In this document: positions 52,980 through 62,538 of the stretch, one piece after another | Layout: the number at the start of each line of letters is the position of its first letter | Numbering within the stretch: the first letter of the stretch is position 1 | Source: Dehalococcoidia bacterium | Lineage (GTDB): Bacteria > Chloroflexota > Dehalococcoidia > Lucifugimonadales > UBA826 | Reading direction: 5' to 3' | NCBI GenBank assembly: GCA_029936675.1 | Contig: JAPYSB010000010.1 | Location: 1 to 64,000, forward strand | DNA length: 64,000 nucleotides | Position numbers and translations under genes: made by a program | Notes under the pieces: model-generated | Database searches by the model: none | What the model saw: the letters and a program-made list of their open reading frames with translations, nothing else | What the model was told of the DNA's origin: nothing

Positions 52980-55160
52980 GTGTTAGAGTTATATAACACT
53001 CTCACAAGAAAAAAATCTGCCTTAGTACCGCACGAAAAAGGCAAATTCAGTGTTTATACATGTGGGCCAACAGTCTACCGAGACGCCCATATCGGAAACC
53101 TGCGATCATATTTGATGGCCGATTGGATTCGACGGACATTGCAAGTTCTTGGCAATGAAGTTACCCATATAAAGAACATAACCGACGTCGGGCATATGAG
53201 GCAGGAGGTTCTTGAACAGGGTGAGGATAAAGTAATAGCGGCCGCTATAGCGGAGGGTAAGACTCCGGCCCAAATAGCACAGTTTTACACCCAGCGTTTT
53301 CTGCACGATGAACTGGCGATCAATATATTACCTGCCAACGAATTCCCCAAGGCAACGGAACATGTGAATGAAATGATTGAAATTATTGGTTCACTACTTC
53401 AATCATCTCTCGCATATGAAGTGGGCGGGAATATATATTATGATATTAATTCCTTTCCAACTTACGGCAATTTGTCAGGTAATATTCACGAATCAGAACT
53501 TCAGGAAGCTGTGAGAATTGAATCGGACCCTTTAAAAAAAGATCCTCGAGACTTTACCCTTTGGAAGAAAGCTGAGGAAGGAAGAACTTTAAAATGGCCT
53601 AGCCCTTGGGGCGACGGTTTCCCAGGTTGGCATATTGAATGCTCCGCTATGTCAATAAAATATTTAGGTAGACACATAGATGTTCATACCGGCGGTGTAG
53701 ACAATATATTCCCCCACCATGAGGGGGAAATTGCCCAAAGCGAAGGATATACCGGCTCCCAGGTAGTGAATCATTGGGTCCATGGCCAACACTTACTGGC
53801 CGATGGTGTGAAAATGGCTAAATCGGCCGGCAATGCCTTCATAATATCCGACTTGTTAGAGAGGGGAATTGATCCGCTGGCATTCCGTTATCTTTGTATG
53901 ACTGCCAAGTATCGGACGAGGATAAATTTTACATTCACTTCGTTAAAGGCCTCCGAAACAGCCCTCAATAAATTGCGTAGACACTACATTTTATTCAACA
54001 AGAGCTCTCAAAAAAAGAATTCAAACATTGAGGCACTCAAAGAATGGAACGAAAGGCTGATTGCAATTGTCTGTCAAGACCTGAATATGCCGGGATTACT
54101 AGATGCGATATGGAGATTAATAGAATCATCTGATGTAGAGGATTCAGATAAAGCGGAAATATTGAGATCGATTGATGCCTTGATGGGACTTGGATTGGAG
54201 TCTACAGGTGACATGTACGATTTACCTGAAAAAATAGTTGATAAATCAATGGAAAGAGCCGCGCTGCGAACATCTTTTGATTATAAAAACTCAGATCGAC
54301 TAAGGGCAGAGATTGAGAAACAGGGGTATTTGGTGGAGGATTCTAAAGATCGCACTACTGTAAGGGTTAAGGATTCCTCAGAAATCAGGGAAGAAAAGTG
54401 GAAAACAATATCTGCCTCCTCTGAAGTTGCCTCTAATATTTTTCTTGAATCCCTTATACCAGTCACAATAGGAATGGTTGTCAATGGCTATCCTGACGAT
54501 ACACGACGTTGTATTTCCAGTGTAATTAAATGGACTGATATTGACCAAACGGAAATAATTGTTTTGGACAATGGGTCCACTGATTCCACAGGGGAGCTTT
54601 TAGAAGAAATGACTCAGGGTCAAGAAAATCTGCAGGTTATGCATGCTGATCATTCTTTGGGTGACGGGTCTGCAAAAAATATTTTACTGAAGAAGGCAAA
54701 AGGAGAAGTCTTCATTCTTCTCGATCCAAGCGTAGAAATTAAGGGTGATTTCGTAAAGCGGATACAAGACTTGTTGGAGGACCCAGAGGTCGGCATAGCT
54801 GGTCTAGCTGGACTTAGAACAGAGGATTTATTGCATTTTCATGATGGCGAAGGAGAATCTGGACATATGGATGCAATGCAGGGTTATTGTTTCGCTTTGA
54901 AACGAGCAGACCTGCAAAAAGTCGGATTAATGAGAGAATCTTTCAGATATTACAGGAACCTGGATTTGGATTACAGTTTCCAATTCAAAGAACAGGGGTT
55001 CTCCGTCATAGCTGACCACACTTTACCTATGGAATTGCACGACCACAGAGGATGGACTGCTTTATCAGAAGGAGAAAGGGACGAGTTAAGTAGGAAAAAC
55101 TACGGTAGATTCCTTAAAAAATGGAGAGGCCGAACGGACCTGTTGGTCTCCAACGTGTAA
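52980..55160 (+). CDS. cysS: Cysteinyl-tRNA synthetase fused to a family 2 glycosyltransferase
   Basis: From the GTG at 52980 (GAGGAGG five bases upstream; a GTG at 52974 is within that site) the protein has 726 residues. Residues 1-470 are a complete class I CysRS: HIGN in AHIGNL (37-40), zinc ligands C28, C221 (HIECSAM), H246/H247 and E250, KMAKS (278-282), and a short DALR anticodon region ending in [17 protein letters not shown]. Residues 490-726 form a GT2 domain, [18 protein letters not shown] with [21 protein letters not shown] (DxD-like), and [19 protein letters not shown]. No stop or ribosome site separates the two parts. It charges tRNA-Cys; the second activity is unknown. Confidence 0.93.
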   Translation: MLELYNTLTRKKSALVPHEKGKFSVYTCGPTVYRDAHIGNLRSYLMADWIRRTLQVLGNEVTHIKNITDVGHMRQEVLEQGEDKVIAAAIAEGKTPAQIAQFYTQRFLHDELAINILPANEFPKATEHVNEMIEIIGSLLQSSLAYEVGGNIYYDINSFPTYGNLSGNIHESELQEAVRIESDPLKKDPRDFTLWKKAEEGRTLKWPSPWGDGFPGWHIECSAMSIKYLGRHIDVHTGGVDNIFPHHEGEIAQSEGYTGSQVVNHWVHGQHLLADGVKMAKSAGNAFIISDLLERGIDPLAFRYLCMTAKYRTRINFTFTSLKASETALNKLRRHYILFNKSSQKKNSNIEALKEWNERLIAIVCQDLNMPGLLDAIWRLIESSDVEDSDKAEILRSIDALMGLGLESTGDMYDLPEKIVDKSMERAALRTSFDYKNSDRLRAEIEKQGYLVEDSKDRTTVRVKDSSEIREEKWKTISASSEVASNIFLESLIPVTIGMVVNGYPDDTRRCISSVIKWTDIDQTEIIVLDNGSTDSTGELLEEMTQGQENLQVMHADHSLGDGSAKNILLKKAKGEVFILLDPSVEIKGDFVKRIQDLLEDPEVGIAGLAGLRTEDLLHFHDGEGESGHMDAMQGYCFALKRADLQKVGLMRESFRYYRNLDLDYSFQFKEQGFSVIADHTLPMELHDHRGWTALSEGERDELSRKNYGRFLKKWRGRTDLLVSNV

Positions 55161-55252
55161 TTACGTATACAACCTTCGTGCTATGCTCTAATATTTTTAT
55201 GTTCTAATTTTCTTGTCCTAATGTTACGGATTTTTCAGACGGAGATTTTATT

Positions 55253-56287
55253 TTGGATAGTTTGTCATTGCCTTTATTATGGGTGGTTCTTGGCAGCCTG
55301 GCAGCAACAATTCTGATATCGGCGACACAACTTACAAAGAATGCAGATATCATAGCCTTTAAGACTGGTTTAGGTAGATCTTTTGTTGGTGTTGTTTTAC
55401 TAGCAACTGCGACCTCTTTGCCGGAATTGGCTACGGGCATGAGTTCTGTGTTGTCTATCGGAGGATCGGGAGGGGCTGACCTCGCAGCAGGCGACGCATT
55501 TGGCAGTAATATGTTTAATCTCTTGATCATAGGGTTGTTAGACCTCATGTGGCGAAGAGGACCAATATTAAGCTCATTAGGTAGTACTCCGGCCCTTGTA
55601 GGGGTTTTGTCAATTGTTGCAATTTCATTAGGTGGACTTGGAATATTAATCCACGGTAATTTAAACTTGGCGCCATCTTGGCCTGTTAGCCCAGTTTCAG
55701 TGGCCTTGATAGTAGTCTTTGGGGTGGCTCTTTTTGCGATATTTAAGGAGGAGCAGGATTCAGACTCATATGAGGAGCACAATATTTACGCCTCGGCTAG
55801 TCTAACTAGGGCTACTTTGGTTTACCTCATATCGGCTCTTATAGTTGTCGTTGCTGCGTATTTCCTCGCTCATACTGGTGACCAGCTTGCTGATGCGATG
55901 GGCTGGGAAAAAAGTTTCATGGGTACTCAATTCCTTGCGCTTAGTACCTCCTTACCTGAACTTGCAGCCTCCGTTGCTGCAATACGTATTATGGCACCGG
56001 AATTAGCTATAACAAATTTACTTGGAAGTAACCTATTCAATATGGGATTTGTGTTGTTTTTGGATGATGTAGCCTATACAGATGGACCCCTATGGAGCAT
56101 GGTATCGCCGGTTCACTCCATAACGGCTGTAATAGCAATTTTGATGACGACTGTAGTATTGGTACCGGTTATCAGCAAAGCAAGAGTATCTTTGGGACGA
56201 ATTGTCACCTTGGAATGTGTTGTACTATTAGGCCTCTATGTATTATCGAGCGTCCTAGTATTTTCCATCAGCAGCTCTGCTCATTAA
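55253..56287 (+). CDS. Na+/Ca2+ exchanger-family (CaCA) membrane protein
   Basis: The 344-residue protein has about ten hydrophobic segments and the two inverted alpha-repeats. The first is VVLLATATSLPELATG with AGDAFGSNMFNLLI, the second TQFLALSTSLPELAAS with NLLGSNLFNMGF. These hold the ion-binding Glu/Asp/Asn residues. It likely exchanges Na+ or H+ for Ca2+ at the cytoplasmic membrane. TTG start with GGAG upstream. Confidence 0.9.
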   Translation: MDSLSLPLLWVVLGSLAATILISATQLTKNADIIAFKTGLGRSFVGVVLLATATSLPELATGMSSVLSIGGSGGADLAAGDAFGSNMFNLLIIGLLDLMWRRGPILSSLGSTPALVGVLSIVAISLGGLGILIHGNLNLAPSWPVSPVSVALIVVFGVALFAIFKEEQDSDSYEEHNIYASASLTRATLVYLISALIVVVAAYFLAHTGDQLADAMGWEKSFMGTQFLALSTSLPELAASVAAIRIMAPELAITNLLGSNLFNMGFVLFLDDVAYTDGPLWSMVSPVHSITAVIAILMTTVVLVPVISKARVSLGRIVTLECVVLLGLYVLSSVLVFSISSSAH

Positions 56288-56328
56288 AAAAGCATGTGTA
56301 ATTACAAAAATGTGGAGTAGGAGTGAAA

Positions 56329-56649
56329 ATGTTTTTTGAACTAAGAGAATATAGGTGCCTTAATGGACAGAGAGACAATTGGGTGAAATTTATGGAAGAA
56401 GAAATTATTCCTTTTCAGGTATCAAAAGGAATGGTAATACTTGGTAGTTTCACTGGCCAAGAAGAGGATGATTTGTACATTTGGATACGTCGGTTTGAAA
56501 GCGAAGAGGAAAGAGAGAAACTCTATCAAGCAGTTTATGAAAGCGATACATGGAAAAATGAGATTGGCCCCAAGATTCCTGCCATGATGGATCGCAGTAA
56601 GATAGTTGTCCGTCGAATAGAAGCCTCTTCTCGTTCCGTTATTCAGTAG
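56329..56649 (+). CDS. NIPSNAP-family protein
   Basis: The protein of about 106 residues has the ELREYRC opening, DLYIWIRRFESEEEREKLYQAVYES, and a metal-free ferredoxin-like fold expected of NIPSNAP proteins. The ATG at 56329 has AGGAG eight bases upstream; a GTG at 56323 would add two residues. The function of bacterial members is unclear. It precedes the amidohydrolase gene by 18 bases. Confidence 0.85.
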   Translation: MFFELREYRCLNGQRDNWVKFMEEEIIPFQVSKGMVILGSFTGQEEDDLYIWIRRFESEEEREKLYQAVYESDTWKNEIGPKIPAMMDRSKIVVRRIEASSRSVIQ

Positions 56650-56667
56650 ACGGATTGACCCCGACTC

Positions 56668-58179
56668 ATGGGTGGGGACTTGGACGGCCGTATATTTTTA
56701 AATCCGACAGTATTTGACGGGGTTGAGTTCAGTTCGGTACCTTCAGTGCTGGTGCATCGGGACGGCAGCATCAAACTAGATTCCCCGGCGACACTTAATT
56801 CCAATAAGGGATTAAAAGCAAAAACATTTGATGGGCGGGGCCTGACCCTAGTTCCTCCATTTCATGATACTCATATTCATCTTTTAAGCTATGCCGCGAA
56901 TATCCTTTCGTATGATATTCGTTCAGAAACAGAAATATCGAAGGAACACTTAGCCGATCTTGTAAAGAAAGCAGCTTTCTTTCAAAGAAATTCCAATATG
57001 GTTCGCCTTCAGGGGTTAGAGCATAAATTTCAAGAAGGAATTTCTTTTGTTGATAGGACCTTACTTGATGAGGTATTACCCGATAGGCCTCTTATAATTC
57101 AGACGACTTCCGGGCATGCCCATATTTTAAATTCAGTTGCCTTGAACCTGGCAGGGATAAAAGAGTCGACTGATGAACCTCCAGGAGTAACTTTCGAACG
57201 CACTCTGAGTGATGGGAAGTTGAATGGGGTGATATACGAGTCCGGTGATTATTTAGAAGGCAAACTTCCCTCATTGGAAGCCTCATCAATGAAAAACGGC
57301 ATCATTTCAGCTTTGACTCTAATTCATTCCAGAGGCATAAACTATCTAACCGATGCCACCCATTTGAATGACATTTCCCGCTACGAACTTATATCTAAGG
57401 TTATCAATGGGTTTCCATTAAACATGCATCTTATATTTATGCCAGCGGTTACATCCCTCAGAGATTTTGTAAATGCAGAACTACCATACCGCTCTACGGA
57501 AGGGAAAATGATTGTGGGTCATTCAAAAATAATGATAACCAACTCTGGAGGTGAACTTCATCCAGGTAGGAAGGAATTTCAAGAGATGGTCAGAGAGAGC
57601 CATTTCCAGGGGTTTCCTGTAGCTATTCATTCTGTTGATGTGGGTTCAACCGATATGATCCTTGAGGTTCTAATGGGTGATTATTTGCCGGGTGACCGTA
57701 TAGAACATGCCTCAGAACTTCGAGATGACCAGATAATTAAAATGGCAGGTCTCGGAGTATCAGTGTCTACCCAGCCATCGTTTATATATGAAAGAGGGGA
57801 TACCTATTTATCTAACCATCCTGCTAGTGAAATAAATTCACTCTATCGAATTAATAGTTTGAAGAAAGCTGGTATCACTGTATCGGCCTCCTCAGACTCT
57901 CCTGTTACCTACCCTGACCCGATGAAGACAATTTATTCGGCTATGACACGCAAAACAAAATCAGGGTATGTCCTCAATTCAAAAGAGGCGATTTCAGCAC
58001 TTGATAGCTTAAAGATGCTCACCACCGATAGTGTTACTATTTCTGCGTTACGTGATGGATCGTTGCAAGACCCCAAAACCCTTGATAAAGATTCCTTGGT
58101 TTTAGACACAAATTTAGCTTCAGGTGAGGCCGATAACATACTGGGAACCAAGATTACGAGAGTCAAAGATTTCAATTAA
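56668..58179 (+). CDS. Amidohydrolase, YtcJ-like
   Basis: The 503-residue metal-dependent hydrolase has HDTHIH (H66, H69, H71) as first metal site, GVIYESGDY, a NSGGELHPG segment, AIHSVDVGSTDMILEV, RIEHASELRDDQI and SASSDSPVTYPDP with the catalytic Asp. It follows the YtcJ/COG1574 layout of an inserted domain within the barrel. Likely hydrolyses an amide, lactam or ester; substrate unknown. It is followed by another amidohydrolase gene. Confidence 0.87.
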   Translation: MGGDLDGRIFLNPTVFDGVEFSSVPSVLVHRDGSIKLDSPATLNSNKGLKAKTFDGRGLTLVPPFHDTHIHLLSYAANILSYDIRSETEISKEHLADLVKKAAFFQRNSNMVRLQGLEHKFQEGISFVDRTLLDEVLPDRPLIIQTTSGHAHILNSVALNLAGIKESTDEPPGVTFERTLSDGKLNGVIYESGDYLEGKLPSLEASSMKNGIISALTLIHSRGINYLTDATHLNDISRYELISKVINGFPLNMHLIFMPAVTSLRDFVNAELPYRSTEGKMIVGHSKIMITNSGGELHPGRKEFQEMVRESHFQGFPVAIHSVDVGSTDMILEVLMGDYLPGDRIEHASELRDDQIIKMAGLGVSVSTQPSFIYERGDTYLSNHPASEINSLYRINSLKKAGITVSASSDSPVTYPDPMKTIYSAMTRKTKSGYVLNSKEAISALDSLKMLTTDSVTISALRDGSLQDPKTLDKDSLVLDTNLASGEADNILGTKITRVKDFN

Positions 58180-58230
58180 CTATCAATATAAAAAGAAAGA
58201 CAAATCAAATTTATTGAAAGGAGTTTTTAA

Positions 58231-59682
58231 ATGACATCCGCAATCCCGGACATTCTCATTGCAGGTGGCCTCCTCGTGAACGGATCAGGTATAACAAAAA
58301 TGGATGTGGCTGTTTTAGGGGAAAAGATAGTGGAAGTAGCCCCACATCCTTCAGATATCAAAGCTAAACGAGTGATAGATGCGGCGGGCCTTTATGTGCT
58401 GCCAGGGCTGATTGATGCTCATAATCACCCGATTAATTTAGATAAAATGGACAGTTTTACCCTCAGTGCCGCTTTTGGAGGAATCACGACTGTCATTCCA
58501 TTTATGCAAAATATGAGAAGCAGAGGAATAGAAGGTACAACCTCAGAGACGATAGATAGGTTCATAGAAGAGTCGAGTGAAATTTCATATCTAGATTTTG
58601 GAGTGCATGCCATATTATTCGGCGATGACGATGTAGAGGTAGAAGTCCCTAAATTGATAGACAATGGGGTAATTTCGTTCAAGATGTACATGACTTACCC
58701 CAGGAGAGGCATGATGATGCCGGATGATCGAATGCTTAGGGCAATGTCCCTGGCGGCTGATGCTGGGGGGATTGCGATGGTCCATGCGGAAAATGGATAT
58801 TGTATTGACTTTCTGACAGATAATTTTATTGACGATGGCCTTACATCTCGTGAGTATTACGCAAAATCGCAACCCAGAATCTTGGAAGTTGAGGCCGCTA
58901 ACCGCGCCGCAACATATGCATCTGTTACTAATTGCCCACTTTATGTGGTCCATTTGAGTGCCAGAGAAGTTCTTGACGTACTGAATCGATATCGCGAGGA
59001 AGGCAAGGATGTATTTACAGAAACTTGCCCTCAATATCTTGATTTAACAAACCAGACTTTGATGGAGCACGGAGCGCTAGCCAAGATAGGACCTCCTTTA
59101 AGAGAAAGAGAGGATAATGCCGCTATGTGGGAAGGTTTACAAAACAATGTGATAGACACCATTGCAAGCGATTTTTGTGGCTTTAGTAAAGCTCATAAAT
59201 ATTCTGGTGGTAGAAGTTCAGCGGCAGTGGAAGCAGTTGATGAAATTGATGAGAGTGGCAGTATTTTTGAAGCCAGCTTTGGAGGCAACTGGACAGAACA
59301 AATGTTGCCAGTTGTTTATGAAGAAGGGGTCAATCAAGGACGGATTACTATGATGAGACTTGTTCAAGTCATGTGTGAAAATCCTGCCAAAATATTTGGA
59401 CTGTATCCACAGAAAGGAAGCATAAGCGTTGGTTCGGACGCCGATATAGTCTTGTTTGATCCTGCCATGAAACATGTTCTTTCGGCTGAAGCACAGCACT
59501 GTAAGGCAGATTTTACAATGTTTGAAGGCAAAGAAATATTGGGTAAGGCTGTGTATTCAATGCAAAGAGGCCGAACTCTTATTGAGAACGGAGAGATGAA
59601 AAGTGAGCAAGGTGGAGCCCTATATCTTCCAGGTGACGTTAATGTGACCGCCAGTGCTCCAAAAGGATATAAAGTGGAATAA
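58231..59682 (+). CDS. Dihydropyrimidinase/hydantoinase-family amidohydrolase
   Basis: The 483-residue protein carries the hydantoinase binuclear site: H64 and H66 (GLIDAHNHP), K151 (the carboxylated lysine, in VISFKMYMTYP), H185 (VHAENG), H241 (YVVHLSAREV) and D313 (ASDFCGFS). It opens cyclic amides such as dihydropyrimidines or hydantoins. GAAAGGAG lies eight bases before the ATG. Confidence 0.92.
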   Translation: MTSAIPDILIAGGLLVNGSGITKMDVAVLGEKIVEVAPHPSDIKAKRVIDAAGLYVLPGLIDAHNHPINLDKMDSFTLSAAFGGITTVIPFMQNMRSRGIEGTTSETIDRFIEESSEISYLDFGVHAILFGDDDVEVEVPKLIDNGVISFKMYMTYPRRGMMMPDDRMLRAMSLAADAGGIAMVHAENGYCIDFLTDNFIDDGLTSREYYAKSQPRILEVEAANRAATYASVTNCPLYVVHLSAREVLDVLNRYREEGKDVFTETCPQYLDLTNQTLMEHGALAKIGPPLREREDNAAMWEGLQNNVIDTIASDFCGFSKAHKYSGGRSSAAVEAVDEIDESGSIFEASFGGNWTEQMLPVVYEEGVNQGRITMMRLVQVMCENPAKIFGLYPQKGSISVGSDADIVLFDPAMKHVLSAEAQHCKADFTMFEGKEILGKAVYSMQRGRTLIENGEMKSEQGGALYLPGDVNVTASAPKGYKVE

Positions 59683-59691
59683 GGTAAACAT

Positions 59692-60678
59692 ATGAATATT
59701 GACATACATAGCCATGTGATCCCGACACAATTTTGGAATGCGTCTGATAAAGGGCAGAGTTGGTTTGGTGCCAAACTTGTTGAGAAAGATGGCAACTCCT
59801 ATGTAGACACTATGAACCGATTTGCCGGACCTATTGAACCTAACTGGCGCCTCAGTATGGATGATCGCTTGAATCTTATGGATTCCATAAACGTAGATAT
59901 GCAAGTTGTATCGACTCCTCCGTATTTTTTTAACTATCACCTTGATCCCGACGAGGGGGCTCAAAGTGCGAGGTCAGTGAATGAAGATTTAATGGATTAT
60001 GTAGCTCATGACCCTAACCGGTTTCAGGCATTGGCCAATGTCCCTTTGCAGAATGTGGACAAGGCGGTGTCTGAATTAAGGTGGGCTATAAAACAAGGCT
60101 TCAAAGGCGCAGAAATATGTACCAATGTTAACGGGACAAACTATGACGATCAGTCTTTATGGCCTTTCTTTAAAGTAGCAGAGGAACTCGATGCTTTTTT
60201 ATTTTTTCACCCACATGCCCCGGCTGGTTCAGATCGGATGAAAAATTTTTACCTAGCAAACACGATAGGTAACCCACTAGAGAACACAGTGGCGATAGCC
60301 AGCATTGTGTTTGGAGGGCTGTTAGATGAATGTCCCGATCTTAAATTATGCTTCGCCCATGGCGGTGGCTACGCTTGTTTTGGAATGCCTAGAATGGATA
60401 GAGGCTTCAAGGTTAGGTCAGAGGCGAGGGAAAATATTACTTCACTACCAAGTGAATATCTTTCTAAGATATATTATGACTGCCTTACACACGGGCCAGA
60501 AGAATTAGAATACCTAGTGAACAGGGTGGGATTTGATAGAGTCCTACTGGGGAGCGACTTTCCATTTGATATGGGTTTGGATTCCCCGCCAGAATGGATT
60601 TCCCAAATGCCATTTTTGGATAATGCAAGTAAAGAAGCCATTTTGGGTGGCAATGCTAAAAGGCTCCTGAAGATTTAA
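59692..60678 (+). CDS. Amidohydrolase 2-family protein (ACMSD-like decarboxylase)
   Basis: The 328-residue protein has metal ligands H6 and H8 (DIHSH), H173/H175 (FFHPHAP), H223 (FAHGGGYACF) and D289 (LLGSDFPFDMG), the pattern of 2-amino-3-carboxymuconate-6-semialdehyde decarboxylase and related gamma-resorcylate-type decarboxylases. It would act on an aromatic or ring-cleaved carboxylate. It starts nine bases after the hydantoinase stop, so the two are co-transcribed. Confidence 0.88.
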   Translation: MNIDIHSHVIPTQFWNASDKGQSWFGAKLVEKDGNSYVDTMNRFAGPIEPNWRLSMDDRLNLMDSINVDMQVVSTPPYFFNYHLDPDEGAQSARSVNEDLMDYVAHDPNRFQALANVPLQNVDKAVSELRWAIKQGFKGAEICTNVNGTNYDDQSLWPFFKVAEELDAFLFFHPHAPAGSDRMKNFYLANTIGNPLENTVAIASIVFGGLLDECPDLKLCFAHGGGYACFGMPRMDRGFKVRSEARENITSLPSEYLSKIYYDCLTHGPEELEYLVNRVGFDRVLLGSDFPFDMGLDSPPEWISQMPFLDNASKEAILGGNAKRLLKI

Positions 60679-60679
60679 A

Positions 60680-60703
60680 GGCGTTTCAAAGAAACCCTTT
60701 TTT
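60680..60703 (+). terminator. Rho-independent terminator after the amidohydrolase operon
   Basis: GTTTC-AAA-GAAAC with outer GG/CC pairs (60680-60697) is followed by TTTTTT (60698-60703). It lies two bases past the amidohydrolase stop. Confidence 0.65.
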
Positions 60704-60797
60704 AGATAGTGTTGGTCTATATAGCTGTTTGATCCGTCTGATTTGGACGCCCCGTTTACCGATGCCATCCTTTCAATGAGTACAATTGGATACAAAA

Positions 60798-62441
60798 TCA
60801 GCGTGCAGAGCTATGGGCATGTCGGGCATGCATTGTAGGGTTCCACGTTTGAGGTGGGATTGGCCATTTCTCGACTCCACATCGATACATCCACTCCTTG
60901 TAGGATTTCTGCATCTTTAACAGCCGATCTTTTTCCTTCTCGGCTAGATTATTTAGTTCAGTTCTGTCCTCAGTCATGTTATATAGTTCCCATCCCTCAC
61001 CCACTTCACTGACCAACTTCCATTCCCCATTTCTCATCGCGCGGCTGCCTTCATGTTCCCAAAATATTGAGTCGCTTCTTGACCAGGTGCCTTTATCTAC
61101 AACTTCTAGAAAACTTGACCCCTCCAAAGGAGTTATCTGGTTACCGTTGTGTTCCTTTGGGTAAAAGGCCTCTGCCGCATCGTAAATCGTTGCAGCTATG
61201 TCCATTATGTGAGTCGGTTCATGAACTATGGAGGATCTTTTGATTTTCTTTGGCCAGTTGAATATAAACGGGGTTGATATACCACCCTCATGAGTCCATC
61301 TTTTGAACAATCTGAAAGGTGTATTGCTTGCATTAGCCCAAGGCAGGTCATAACTCATAAAGGTGTCATCAGGCCCCGGCTTGAAATCTCTATTATTTCC
61401 TATCTGTATTTTCCTGCCATCCGGGGTAGGGGATGAATATTGCAAAGGAGTCGGGCGTTCAGTCTCTTCAGCTAGGAATTCAGCGCAACCACCATTATCT
61501 GAAAGAAACATAACAACGGTGTTTTCATCCAGTGATAATTCCTTTAATTTACCCAAAATCTTGCCGATTCCTTGATCCATCCGGTCGATCATAGCCGCGT
61601 AGACAGCCATTCGGAGATCTTCCCAATCTTGTTCCTCAACAGCCCCCCAAGGCCTTGAAGAGGAGTTTCTAGGAGATATTTCCCACTTTGAATCCAATAT
61701 GCCCTTTCCCTTGAGTTCCTCATGTCTACTCGTCCTGATCTTGTCCCATCCTTGCCGGTATTTTCCAACGTACCTTGCGATATCTTCTTCGTATGCATGT
61801 AATGGCCAATGTGGGGCGGTGTATGCCACATGCATGAAAAAAGGATTGTCGGTTTTTGAAGAATCCTCAAGCATAGAAACAGCATTATCACTAATGGCAT
61901 CAGTTAAGTAGAAATCTGAGGTGTCTATGTCCAATAGGTTCTCATCTTTCATTAAAGTTTTGGGATGGAAGAAATTTGCAGCCCCTGCAACAATGCCAAA
62001 AAATTTATCAAACCCTCTTTGGACCGGTGTAGGATGAGTTTTATTACCTGGAGCCCAGGTAGAAGCATCAGTGAGATCATAACCTCCACCAACATGCCAT
62101 TTGCCAGACATGTAGGTTTGGTAACCGTTTTTCTTGAGGACTTCAGCAATAGTGACAGAAGTTTCGTTAAGATAGCCCTGGTATCCCGGGACATTGATTG
62201 AAGTTGGTTGCCCGAAAGTTGAGACCATATGACCTACCCCTGTCTGCTGGGGGTTCAAACCGGTTAATAAGGCTGCACGCGAAGGGCAACATCGAGCCGA
62301 ATTGTACATTTGGGAGAAGCGGATCCCATTGGAGGCAAGAGAATCAATGTTTGGGGTATTTATCTCTGAACCATAACAACCTAGGTCAGAGTATCCCATG
62401 TCATCAGCTAGGATTAGTACAAAATTGGGTTTTGAGGCCAT
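60798..62441 (-). CDS. Arylsulfatase-family sulfatase
   Basis: The 547-residue protein has metal ligands D13/D14 (LADDMGYSD), and the formylglycine site C51 in CCPSRAALLTG (C-x-P-S-R). HVAYTAPHWPLHA and SDNGGCAEF supply further metal and substrate ligands. No clear signal peptide is seen, so it may be cytoplasmic. The enzyme hydrolyses sulfate esters; a maturase (anaerobic or FGE-type) is not in the window. It converges with the amidohydrolase operon. Confidence 0.93.
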   Translation of the reverse strand: MASKPNFVLILADDMGYSDLGCYGSEINTPNIDSLASNGIRFSQMYNSARCCPSRAALLTGLNPQQTGVGHMVSTFGQPTSINVPGYQGYLNETSVTIAEVLKKNGYQTYMSGKWHVGGGYDLTDASTWAPGNKTHPTPVQRGFDKFFGIVAGAANFFHPKTLMKDENLLDIDTSDFYLTDAISDNAVSMLEDSSKTDNPFFMHVAYTAPHWPLHAYEEDIARYVGKYRQGWDKIRTSRHEELKGKGILDSKWEISPRNSSSRPWGAVEEQDWEDLRMAVYAAMIDRMDQGIGKILGKLKELSLDENTVVMFLSDNGGCAEFLAEETERPTPLQYSSPTPDGRKIQIGNNRDFKPGPDDTFMSYDLPWANASNTPFRLFKRWTHEGGISTPFIFNWPKKIKRSSIVHEPTHIMDIAATIYDAAEAFYPKEHNGNQITPLEGSSFLEVVDKGTWSRSDSIFWEHEGSRAMRNGEWKLVSEVGEGWELYNMTEDRTELNNLAEKEKDRLLKMQKSYKEWMYRCGVEKWPIPPQTWNPTMHARHAHSSAR

Positions 62442-62538
62442 TTCACCGTCACACTAAAGATTGAACAGCCCATCATTTTTATTGCAGGCTACAGCAAGCG
62501 GCTGCGTGAACCTATTTACTTGTTTAATTGAAGACGAA

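Noticed and set aside
55204-55782. 192-residue open frame on the minus strand
   Set aside because: It lies opposite the exchanger gene, is rich in Ser/Pro/Thr/Lys as expected for an antisense shadow, and has no family resemblance, whereas the plus-strand frame has clear CaCA repeats.
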